From Caulobacter sp. X (GTDB lineage Bacteria > Pseudomonadota > Alphaproteobacteria > Caulobacterales > Caulobacteraceae), in assembly GCF_002742635.1 (NCBI RefSeq), contig NZ_PEGF01000002.1, positions 1,674,001 to 1,738,000 of the forward strand: DNA of 64,000 nucleotides, read 5' to 3'. The translations under genes were made by a program, and so were the position numbers. This document shows, one piece after another, positions 44,056 through 51,549 of the stretch; the stretch's first letter is position 1; every line of letters begins with the position of its first letter. Under the pieces are notes generated by a model. That model was not told the DNA's origin. It did no database searches and saw only the letters and a program-made list of their open reading frames with translations.

Positions 44056-44537
44056 GACCCTGAACGCTGGGCGCTGGCCGCCCGGCGAGCCGCATCGATG
44101 ATGTCCGCCAGGATATCGGCGCCCTCGTTCAGCCGAGCCAGGTTGCGTCGGGAGATGGTTTCCAGGATCTCCGCGCCTTTCGGACGCAAGGTCAGGACCA
44201 CGCGCCGGCGATCGGCGTCGGAATCGCGCCGCGCCACCAGATCACGCTCGACCAGCCGGGCCACGAGCTCGACGGCGCTGTGGTTCTTGATCAGCAGGCT
44301 TTCGGCCAGCTCGCCGATGGAGATCGGATCTGAGCCCGGATGGGCCCTGATCGCGAGGAGCGCCTGGTGTTGCTGGCTGGTGAGGCCGTGAGCCTTGGCG
44401 CCTTCCTCGCTGAACGCCAGGAACTGTCGGATCGCGAAGCGAAACTCACCCAAGGCTCGGTAATCGGAAGAGGCGAGGGTGGGCTCGGCCTCGGAGGCGG
44501 GTTGGCGTTTAGGCAAGGCGATCTTCCAGCGCCGCAC
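44052..44537 (-). CDS. MarR-family transcriptional regulator
   Basis: 161 aa. Winged helix: GLTSQQHQALLAIRAHPG, ISIGELAESLLIKNHSAVEL, then the wing RRDSDADRRRVVLTL, flanked by dimerisation helices. MarR proteins usually repress their own promoter at a palindrome; an ATATCG-N5-CGATAT site lies 67-83 bp upstream of the start. The same palindrome type recurs through this cluster, so it is the best candidate for the cluster's local regulator (inference). Convergent 4-bp overlap with the UspA gene. Confidence 0.92.
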   Translation of the reverse strand: MRRWKIALPKRQPASEAEPTLASSDYRALGEFRFAIRQFLAFSEEGAKAHGLTSQQHQALLAIRAHPGSDPISIGELAESLLIKNHSAVELVARLVERDLVARRDSDADRRRVVLTLRPKGAEILETISRRNLARLNEGADILADIIDAARRAASAQRSGS

Positions 44538-44603
44538 CCCAGCGCGACGTGAGCCACGTCTAACATAATCCCGAGCCCCTGCGACACCGGCGATTTGACC
44601 AAT

Positions 44604-44620
44604 ATATCGTGGAGCGATAT
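44604..44620. promoter_or_regulatory. palindrome in the marR promoter
   Basis: ATATCG-TGGAG-CGATAT, a perfect 6-bp inverted repeat; core ATCGT-GGA-GCGAT. Lies between the marR gene (minus) and the small plus-strand gene at 44630, so could control both. Confidence 0.6.
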
Positions 44621-44629
44621 TTAGGTCCC

Positions 44630-44914
44630 ATGGCAGCGACTCCTGATGATCAGGTCCGCACGCCGGGGTCGTCGGCGCACGCGCACCCGGACCCGCGCGC
44701 GCCGACGCTTCGCCCCGGGTGGCGGCTTTGGATCGCGCTGGCCGGAGCCATCACCATGGCCTTCGCAGGAGCTCTCGCGGGCCAGGCGATCGGCATGGAC
44801 GAGCTGGCGACGCCCCGCCTGAACGGGCCCCGCCTGCGCGTGTCGCCGCTCGCCAAGGTCACTTCCGGCTCACCATCGCGTGACAGTCCGTCCGCAAGCG
44901 CAATCGTTTGCTAG
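44630..44914 (+). CDS. small single-pass membrane protein, unknown
   Basis: 94 aa from ATG 44630 (AGG 5-6 nt upstream; GTG 44609 also in frame but inside the palindrome). One transmembrane helix (LWIALAGAITMAFAGALAGQ). N-terminal part His/Pro-rich. No domain recognised; kept because of its start signal and place in the candidate MarR region. Confidence 0.45.
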   Translation: MAATPDDQVRTPGSSAHAHPDPRAPTLRPGWRLWIALAGAITMAFAGALAGQAIGMDELATPRLNGPRLRVSPLAKVTSGSPSRDSPSASAIVC

Positions 44915-45241
44915 GTTCTGACGGTCAGGCCGCCTCGTCGGTCCTTGGCCACCGCTCGCATACAGCGACACGGTTCGCCGTCCCGTCCGACGGCGGCTCC
45001 ATCTGGCTGGAGATCTCCCGCGCCGCGCACGGCGTCCAATTCGAAGAGGGCTGTTCATGACGATCGATCTTTTTCGCGCATGCCGATGGCGGCAACCGAG
45101 TCTGAGACCCCTCTAGGGTCGCAATCGCCGCCCTAGCGCGCAGGGTCTTCTCCAGACCGCGCTCGTCCTGAACGCGCAGACGCCTCCACGCGCCGCGCCC
45201 CGCGTCGAAGTCCTGCTTCGGCGCTTGCCATGGAGATCGCC
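44915..45241. other. gap without a supported gene
   Basis: 327 bp between the small membrane protein and otsB. Only short frames are present, with no ribosome-binding site plus family similarity. No palindrome of the ATCGT-N3-ACGAT type was found here, so the promoter of the second otsBA pair is not obvious. Confidence 0.6.
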
Positions 45242-46021
45242 ATGACGGCTCAGATCATCGCCTTCCCAGACTCTCTCACCGCCCCGCCGGTGCTGTCGCC
45301 CCGTCGCGACGCGCTTTTCCTCGACCTCGACGGCACGCTTGCCCCCATCATGGATCGGCCGGACGCCGTCGGTCCCGATCCCTGGCGCACCTTCGTCCTG
45401 CGCCGTCTGGTCCACCGCTTCGATCGGCGGATCGCCATCGTCAGCGGCCGCTCCGTTCGCCAGATCACGGCGATCACCGAGAACGTCGTGCCCGCGATCG
45501 CCGGCGTTCACGGGCTCGAACGCCGCGGGGTGCTCGGCGATTTCAGCGCCGCGGTCCCCGATCCCGACCTCGCCGAGGCGCGCGAGGTCTTCCAAAATCT
45601 CGCGAGCGCCCAGCCGGGCCTCATCTTTGAGGACAAGGGCGTGAGCGTGGCCTTGCACTATCGTGGTCGGCCAGCAGCTTGCGAGGCCGTGCGCGAGGCC
45701 GCCCGCCGCCTGGAAGCCTGCACCGACCTCATGCTGCAGGAGGGCGACATGGTCGCCGAGCTTCGGACGCGCGGAGACGACAAGGGCGCGGCGGTGAAGC
45801 GATTTCTGACCGAGTGGCCCTTCCAGGGCGCGCGGCCGATCTTCGTTGGCGATGACCTGACCGACGAAGATGGCTTCCTGGCGGCGCAGGCGGCCGGCGG
45901 CTTTGGCGTCCTGGTCGGGCCACCGCGCCGCGCGACGCTGGCGCGTTATCGCCTGGAGACGCCCGCCGCCGTGCTGGCCTGGCTCGAAACCTGTCTTGGA
46001 GGCGACAAATGGGTCGGCTGA
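45242..46021 (+). CDS. otsB: trehalose-6-phosphate phosphatase, second copy
   Basis: 259 aa from ATG 45242 with GGAG 6 nt upstream (ATG 45230 also in frame). HAD motif LFLDLDGTLAPIM and GDDLTDEDGF as in the copy at 2077. Overlaps otsA by 13 bp. Same reaction as the first copy; likely serves stress-specific trehalose synthesis in this cluster (inference). Confidence 0.95.
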   Translation: MTAQIIAFPDSLTAPPVLSPRRDALFLDLDGTLAPIMDRPDAVGPDPWRTFVLRRLVHRFDRRIAIVSGRSVRQITAITENVVPAIAGVHGLERRGVLGDFSAAVPDPDLAEAREVFQNLASAQPGLIFEDKGVSVALHYRGRPAACEAVREAARRLEACTDLMLQEGDMVAELRTRGDDKGAAVKRFLTEWPFQGARPIFVGDDLTDEDGFLAAQAAGGFGVLVGPPRRATLARYRLETPAAVLAWLETCLGGDKWVG

Positions 46022-47424
46022 TCGTCGTTTCTAATCGCGTCAACCCGCCGGCCGACGCCGGCGTCGAAACCGCCGGCGGACTGGCCATGGCCCTGGCTGC
46101 GGCCTTGCGCGAGTATTCCGGGACTTGGTTCGGCTGGAGCGGCGAGACCGTCGAGACCTTCACCGGCCAGATCTCCATGCAGAGGATCGGCGGGGTCACC
46201 GTGGCCCTGATGGATCTCGAGGAGCAGGACCGAGAGGAATATTACGACGGCTACGCCAACCGCACGCTCTGGCCGCTCTTTCACTCGCGCACCGATCTGG
46301 CGGCCTATGAGCGCTCCTTCGACGCCGGCTATCAGCGCGTCAACCGGCGCTTCGCCGAGACGCTCGCGCCGCTGATCGGGCCCGACGATCTGGTCTGGAT
46401 CCACGATTACTATCTGATCCCGCTGGGCCAGGAACTGCGTCGCCTGGGGGTCGCCAACCGCATCGGCTTTTTCCTGCACATCCCCTGGCCGGGGCCCCGC
46501 ACGCTTACGACCCTGCCGCAGCATCGGCGGTTGGTGGAATCCTTGCTCGCCTATGATCTCGTCGGCTTCCAGAGCAACGACGCGCTGACCGCTTTTGGCG
46601 AGTATGTGGAGCGAGAACTCGACCTGAAGGTCCAAGACGGGATCATCGCTTTCGGAGATCGCGAAACGCGCGCGGGCGCCTTTCCGATCGGCATCGAAGG
46701 CGAGGCCTTCGCGCGACTGACCCAAGCGCCGGCGGCGCGGGCCGCCTTCGAGCGCATGCGGCAAAGCCAGGCCGGCCGGCGGATGATCATCGGCGTTGAT
46801 CGGCTCGACTACTCCAAGGGCCTGGAGGAGCGCTTCCTAGCCTACGAGCAGATGCTGGCCGATCACCAGGATTTGGCCGAGCAAGTCTTCCTGCTGCAGA
46901 TCGCCACGCCGAGCCGCGACGCGGTCGAGGCCTATCAGGAAATACGAGCCCGGCTCGACGCGATTTCTGGCCGCGTCAACGGCGCTTACGCCACCGTGGA
47001 CTGGGTGCCGATTCGATACGTCAATCGCAGCCATCGCCGCGACGAACTGGCTGGCCTGTATCGGGCCGCCCATGTCGGTCTGGTCACACCCTTGCGAGAC
47101 GGCATGAACCTCGTGGCCAAGGAGTATGTCGCCGCCCAAGACCCCGAGGATCCTGGCGTGCTCGTCCTGTCGCGCTATGCGGGGGCGGCCGAGCAGATGA
47201 CCGATGCGCTGATCGTCAATCCCTTCAGCCGCGAGGAAATGTCCGAGGCGCTGGCGCGGGCGCTGGCCATGCCGCGCGAAGAGCGGCGCAAGCGCTGGCG
47301 GCGTTTGATGGACGGCGTCCTCCGCGATGACGTCGCCGCATGGCGCGATCGGTTCGTGGCCGCCTTGGCCGGCGATCTCGCGACCGTGACCAACACCGGC
47401 GGCGACAGCCGAAAAGCATCGTGA
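46009..47424 (+). CDS. otsA: trehalose-6-phosphate synthase, second copy
   Basis: 471 aa. GT20 motifs [34 protein letters not shown] and [10 protein letters not shown]. Closely related to the copy at 590-2080 through the whole catalytic domain, but without that copy's acidic C-terminal tail. Its stop codon lies inside the palindrome at 47418-47430. Confidence 0.96.
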   Translation: MGRLIVVSNRVNPPADAGVETAGGLAMALAAALREYSGTWFGWSGETVETFTGQISMQRIGGVTVALMDLEEQDREEYYDGYANRTLWPLFHSRTDLAAYERSFDAGYQRVNRRFAETLAPLIGPDDLVWIHDYYLIPLGQELRRLGVANRIGFFLHIPWPGPRTLTTLPQHRRLVESLLAYDLVGFQSNDALTAFGEYVERELDLKVQDGIIAFGDRETRAGAFPIGIEGEAFARLTQAPAARAAFERMRQSQAGRRMIIGVDRLDYSKGLEERFLAYEQMLADHQDLAEQVFLLQIATPSRDAVEAYQEIRARLDAISGRVNGAYATVDWVPIRYVNRSHRRDELAGLYRAAHVGLVTPLRDGMNLVAKEYVAAQDPEDPGVLVLSRYAGAAEQMTDALIVNPFSREEMSEALARALAMPREERRKRWRRLMDGVLRDDVAAWRDRFVAALAGDLATVTNTGGDSRKAS

Positions 47425-47430
47425 TACGAT
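47418..47430. promoter_or_regulatory. ATCGT-GAT-ACGAT palindrome after otsA
   Basis: Perfect 5-bp inverted repeat overlapping the otsA stop, 63 bp before a possible 33-residue frame and about 300 bp before the ClC gene. Same type as the other candidate MarR sites. Confidence 0.55.
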
Positions 47431-47493
47431 CTTCCCGTCGAGCTCGTCTCGACGCGCACGGCCGTCAGAGCCGTCGCTGGGAGGAGACGCGCC

Positions 47494-47595
47494 CTGAAAC
47501 GCGATCGTCCGATTGGCTTTCCGGTTGAAGTCGCCGTGATCATCGCGACCGTGCTCGTCTGCGTCGCCGTCGCGTCACTGCGTCTGGCCAGCTGA
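47494..47595 (+). CDS. possible 33-residue membrane peptide (CTG start)
   Basis: Short frame LKRDRPIGFPVEVA... containing one hydrophobic helix (VEVAVIIATVLVCVAVASL). GGAGG lies 9 nt before a CTG codon; there is no ATG, GTG or TTG at the right place. The surrounding 47425-47735 holds no other gene. Weakly supported; it may instead be chance. Confidence 0.28.
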   Translation: MKRDRPIGFPVEVAVIIATVLVCVAVASLRLAS

Positions 47596-47674
47596 GGCGC
47601 GACGCCGCCAGCACATTCCAGGCTGGGGAGGGCGCGCCTTGACCACGGATCCGAGGGTGGCTACGGCGATAAAC

Positions 47675-47687
47675 ATCGTAACGCGAT
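47675..47687. promoter_or_regulatory. ATCGT-AAC-GCGAT palindrome before the ClC gene
   Basis: Inverted repeat with one mismatch, same pattern as the marR site (ATCGT-N3-GCGAT), ending 48 bp before the ClC start codon. Confidence 0.5.
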
Positions 47688-47735
47688 AGAAAGTGCGCCT
47701 TCTCTTCCCAGGGCGCCGGCCACCAGAGCCTGTTC

Positions 47736-49091
47736 ATGAACGCACCCCTTCGCGCGCTGGATCGTCAGCGCAAACTTGTCCGCCTGCGCGCTCGGCGGTC
47801 CATGCGCACGGGCGCCGTGGTCACGGCCGCGATCGCGGCGGGCGCCGCGGCTGTCGGCTTCGCCAAGCTCTGCGACCTAGCCATGGCCTCGCACGCGCGC
47901 CTCTTGGCTGGTAGGCCGTGGCTGGGGCCGGTGCTGCTCGTCATCGGGATGCCGCTCTGCGTGGCGCTGATGCGCCGGCTGGCGCCCGCCGCCGCGGGCA
48001 GCGGCATTCCGCAGGTGATCGCCGCTGGCGAAATCGGTCGCGGGCGCGACGCTGGAGGCGAGAAGATCCACGACGAACGGGTCTCGATCCGCACGGCCTT
48101 GGTCAAGGTGGCGCTGGCGGCGCTCTTGCTGGTCTGCGGCGGCTCCATCGGCCGCGAAGGCCCCACCGTTCAGGTCGTTGCGGCGGTCATGGTGTTCCTG
48201 ACCGGCTGGCTTCGCGGCGGACCCGGGCGCCGCACCCTGTTGATCGCCGGCGGGGCGGCGGGCGTCTCGGCGGCGTTCAACACGCCGATCGCCGGCATCG
48301 TCTTCGCGGTCGAGGAACTGGCGCGCGGCTTCGACAAGAGAGCTAACACCGTGGTCATTCTGGCGGTCGTCTCGGCGGGCGTGGCGGCTTATGCGCTTGG
48401 CGGCAATTACGCCTATTTCGGCGACATGTCCGGCTCGGCGGGGTGGAACGCCTGGATCAGCGCGGCCTTGATCGGCGTCGGCTCGGGCCTGATGGGCGGC
48501 CTGTTCTCGCGCGCGATGTCCGCGGTCCTGGTCGGCGACAATCCCGTTCGCCGATGGAAGGACGCGCGGCCGATCGGCTTCGCCGCGCTGTGCGGCCTGG
48601 TCGCCGCCGGCGCGGCCTTGCTCAGCGGCGGAGCTACCTATGGCGCGGGCTATGCGGAGGCCAAATCGCTGCTCTTTGGCCGCTTCGCCTCGGGCTGGGG
48701 ACTGGCGGTCGGTAAGTGGCTCGCCACCCTGGCCGCCGCCGCCAGCGGAGCCCCGGGCGGCATCTTCGCGCCGTCCCTGGCCACGGGCGCGGGCCTGGGC
48801 GCGCTCTTCTCGCATCTCGCGCCTTGGGCGGGCGCCCGTGAAGCGGTGACCCTGGGCATGGCCGGCTATCTCGCTGGCGTCGTCCAGGCGCCGCTGACGA
48901 GCGCTGTGATCCTGATGGAGATGACCCGCGACCCCGGTCTTGTCGGACCGCTGCTGCTCTGCACCCTGATCGCGCGTCGCTGCTCGGAAGCCATCGCGCC
49001 GACTCCGCTCTACCACGCCCTGGCGCGCGCCTGGACGCGGCCCAGGCGGCGGGCCGGCAAGAGCGCCCAACACGGCGAGCCGCGGGCATGA
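47736..49091 (+). CDS. ClC-family chloride channel/antiporter
   Basis: 451 aa, about ten hydrophobic helices. The three chloride-filter motifs are GSGIPQV, GREGPTVQ and GGIFAPSLATG; the Glu of GREGP is the gating glutamate, so a Cl-/H+ exchanger is possible. Residues 300-420 hold the repeat of the fold. Such transporters support acid resistance. Overlaps the next gene by 4 bp. Confidence 0.93.
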   Translation: MNAPLRALDRQRKLVRLRARRSMRTGAVVTAAIAAGAAAVGFAKLCDLAMASHARLLAGRPWLGPVLLVIGMPLCVALMRRLAPAAAGSGIPQVIAAGEIGRGRDAGGEKIHDERVSIRTALVKVALAALLLVCGGSIGREGPTVQVVAAVMVFLTGWLRGGPGRRTLLIAGGAAGVSAAFNTPIAGIVFAVEELARGFDKRANTVVILAVVSAGVAAYALGGNYAYFGDMSGSAGWNAWISAALIGVGSGLMGGLFSRAMSAVLVGDNPVRRWKDARPIGFAALCGLVAAGAALLSGGATYGAGYAEAKSLLFGRFASGWGLAVGKWLATLAAAASGAPGGIFAPSLATGAGLGALFSHLAPWAGAREAVTLGMAGYLAGVVQAPLTSAVILMEMTRDPGLVGPLLLCTLIARRCSEAIAPTPLYHALARAWTRPRRRAGKSAQHGEPRA

Positions 49092-49384
49092 TCCTGCTGC
49101 GGATCGCTCTGCGCATGGTCTTCGGGAGCGCGATGCTGTTGCTGGGCGGCGTCGCGGTCAGCATCATGACGCGCGACGCTTGGCTGATCGTCGCCCATAC
49201 GGCAGGCGTCATCAGCGCCGTGATCGCCGCCTTGGCCGTGTTGTTGCTGTGCGCGGCTGGCGTCAGGCGTCTGGCTCCGCCGCCCGGGCGGCCAGCTCGA
49301 AATAGCACCCTCGATCAGCGCGGAATGGACAAGGTGTCTATGCCGGTCGAACGATCGGTGCGCGGGGGCGGCGGCGGGACGTGA
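49088..49384 (+). CDS. small membrane protein downstream of ClC
   Basis: 98 aa with two hydrophobic segments (MVFGSAMLLLGGVAVSIM; AGVISAVIAALAVLLLCAAG) and a Pro/Gly-rich tail. Starts at ATGA overlapping the ClC stop, so probably cotranscribed. Its last 70 bp overlap the 3' end of the convergent DUF305 remnant, suggesting its tail may be read into foreign sequence. No domain recognised. Confidence 0.55.
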   Translation: MILLRIALRMVFGSAMLLLGGVAVSIMTRDAWLIVAHTAGVISAVIAALAVLLLCAAGVRRLAPPPGRPARNSTLDQRGMDKVSMPVERSVRGGGGGT

Positions 49385-49758
49385 CGCTGGCGATAAGAGG
49401 GCAGGGGCGGTGCGGAATCAGACGGCGGATTGGCCTTCAGTCGCGCGATATGGCGCTTCATCTCCTCGATCTCGCGTAGCTGCGCGTCGATAATTCCGTC
49501 GGCCAGCCGACGCACCTCCGGATCGCGCAGTCGAGCGCGCTCGCTGGTCATGACCGCGATCGAGTGGTGCGGGATCATGGCCTCCATGTAGGAGACGCCG
49601 GCGGTAGGGTTGTCTATTCTCTCGCGGATTTGCAGGTTTGGGCCGGCGTAGGAACAAAGCGCCATACAGCCTACACCAACGGCGGACACCCTAGCGCCGC
49701 ATACCTCGACAAGTAAGCGTCCGCGTCCTGTTCGCAAATAGGCCCTCGGCGTGTACAC
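49315..49758 (-). pseudogene. 5'-truncated DUF305 protein gene
   Basis: The last 106 codons (from about 49632) encode a good DUF305 domain: GVSYMEAMIPHHSIAVMTSERARL, then VRRLADGIIDAQLREIEEMK. Proteins with this VSYM.AMIPHHSIA.LTSERA form usually have four transmembrane helices in front; here the upstream part is an unrelated, non-membrane stretch running into the ietAS regulatory module. The gene seems to have lost its 5' half at the island edge. A short product from an internal start is possible. Confidence 0.6.
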
Positions 49759-50014
49759 TATGCGTACAGTGAGAGTGGCTTTGGGCGTGTTTTTCGCACC
49801 TCGAGTTCAGCTAACTCATTGAAATCATTGAATCAGATTTCTGTCGGTCCAATTATCCATTGGGGCAATTGGTGTGAAAATTGCTGAATAAAATCAGAGA
49901 CTTATGGCGAAATTTTCCATAGCGCCCATGATGGATTGGTCTGATCGGCCTTAAATATCAATAACTTATGGGGCGACGTGTACAGTGCGTGTACACTGCG
50001 TTCGCCTTTTCTTC
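49750..50014 (+). promoter_or_regulatory. AT-rich regulatory module B upstream of ietAS
   Basis: Left edge: GTGTACACTAT then GCGTACAGTGA (11-bp period). Right edge: GTGTACAGTGC then GTGTACACTGC (49978-49999). Read inward the two ends are inverted copies (GTGTACAC-N5-GTACA). Between them lie AT-rich sequence and ATGATGGATTGGT and ATCAATAACTTAT, shared with module A at 23157-23392. The whole gap 49759-50343 has no convincing gene; the ends look like operator pairs for the ietAS promoter. Confidence 0.6.
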
Positions 50015-50343
50015 TCCCCTCCAGCGCGCGAAATTGCCCGAAATTGCGCGCCGGCCCGTCGGCGGCGCGATCCAGCCCTCGGGGCTGCGAAGGACTATGC
50101 TCAGCTACTCGTTCGTCTACTTCGACGCCTAAGGGGTCGCCTCGGGTGGGGCGGCGCTTATGCGGACGGGATGGGCGATGGCTCCGCCGTCCAATTCGGA
50201 TTTGATTTCCCAATTGTCAGATATGAATGGCGAAAATCCCGATATTGATCGGGAGTTTTGAGATAAATTAACGAAATTTCCCTTGTTCTCTTTCTGTTTC
50301 GTCGATATGAATCTGCCTTACTGGTTTACGGGTGGATCGTCCT

Positions 50344-51549
50344 ATGGAACATTTTGCTGTGGTGCAGAGTATCGTTCGCGCCGCGCTTGCGGGCGATCAG
50401 GCGGCATTGGGCAAACAGGTCGCCCGTCTGCGCGAAAGGCTGGAGAAGGCCGGCGCGGCGAAGGAGGCCGCGACGCTGGAGCGCCTGCTGGAGGCGGTCG
50501 AGGAAACCCGCGAAATGGCGCCCAGCCGCGTCGAGGTTTCCCGCTCTCTGGTCACCGGCGAGCGGCTGACCCGTGAAGTGCATCCGCCCATCGATCGCGA
50601 AACCGGCGCGCGGCTGTGTTCGATCGATTTCGTCGGCGACGGTCTTCCGGCGCCGATCTATGGCCCGGTTATCCGGGAAACGATCGAAGGCCTGCTCCAA
50701 GAATGGAGCAGTGCGGCGGCGCTTCAATCTGTCGGCGTGGAGCCAACACGCACCTTGCTTATCTATGGCCCTCCGGGGTCGGGCAAGACGGTCACCGCGC
50801 GCTACATTGCCGAGCGTCTTGGCCTGCCTCTGATCACCGCCCGCATCGACGGCCTGATCTCTTCGTTCCTCGGCACCACCGCGCGCAACATCGCCAACCT
50901 GTTTGACTTCGCCAATCGCTACGCGTGCGTGCTTCTGCTCGATGAGTTCGACGCGCTCGCCAAGCTTCGCGACGACCCCCAGGAGATCGGCGAGATCAAG
51001 CGGGTGGTGAATACCCTGCTGCAGAACCTCGACATGCGCCGCGAGTTCGGCATCACCGTCGCCATCACCAACCACGACCGTCTTCTCGATCCGGCGGTGT
51101 GGCGGCGGTTCGAGACCCACGTCCACATGGGCGAGCCTGAACCTGGGGCTCGCGAACAGATGATCGCCCGCTTCCTGCGCCCGATCGGTGCCGAGCCTGC
51201 CACCTTGCGGATCTTCGCCTACTGCCTGGCCGGGCGATCCGGCGCTGATCTTGAGCGAGTGTGCGCAGCGGTGAAGCGTTGGGTCGCGTTGAGTGGCGAC
51301 GCCCATGACGGGCCGGCCCTGTTCCGAGCTCTTAGTGCGGTGTTGGCCCGCGCGCCATCGCTGGACTCCCAGCCTGCGCGCATTCTTGCCGCCGACTTGG
51401 AGGCCTTTGTCAGTCTTATCGCCAGTGACCCTGATGCGGGTCTCAAGCAGACCGAGATCGGCGACGCCACCGGCTACGCCCAATCCAAAATAAGCGATCT
51501 GAAGAAAGCCAAGCTGCATCTGCCCCTGATGGAGGCCGCTCATGCCTAA
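50344..51549 (+). CDS. ietA: AAA-family ATPase of an ietAS system
   Basis: 401 aa from ATG 50344 (GTG 50332 also possible). N-terminal helical region with a coiled coil, then an AAA+ domain: Walker A GPPGSGKT with Lys148, TARIDGLISSFLGTTARNI, Walker B VLLLDEFDAL with Asp200-Glu201, sensor 1 VAITNHDRLLD and arginine-finger region AVWRRFETHVHM. In the Agrobacterium Ti plasmid the IetA AAA-ATPase acts as antitoxin to the protease IetS; the pair is also a reported anti-phage family. Overlaps ietS by 8 bp, as expected for this gene pair. Confidence 0.85.
   Translation: MEHFAVVQSIVRAALAGDQAALGKQVARLRERLEKAGAAKEAATLERLLEAVEETREMAPSRVEVSRSLVTGERLTREVHPPIDRETGARLCSIDFVGDGLPAPIYGPVIRETIEGLLQEWSSAAALQSVGVEPTRTLLIYGPPGSGKTVTARYIAERLGLPLITARIDGLISSFLGTTARNIANLFDFANRYACVLLLDEFDALAKLRDDPQEIGEIKRVVNTLLQNLDMRREFGITVAITNHDRLLDPAVWRRFETHVHMGEPEPGAREQMIARFLRPIGAEPATLRIFAYCLAGRSGADLERVCAAVKRWVALSGDAHDGPALFRALSAVLARAPSLDSQPARILAADLEAFVSLIASDPDAGLKQTEIGDATGYAQSKISDLKKAKLHLPLMEAAHA

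Noticed and set aside
49902..50213. Minus-strand frame in module B with a KLLIF...TNPS segment also legible in module A.
   Set aside because: In module A the frame is broken by a stop within that segment, and the shared bases are explained by nucleotide similarity of the two modules.
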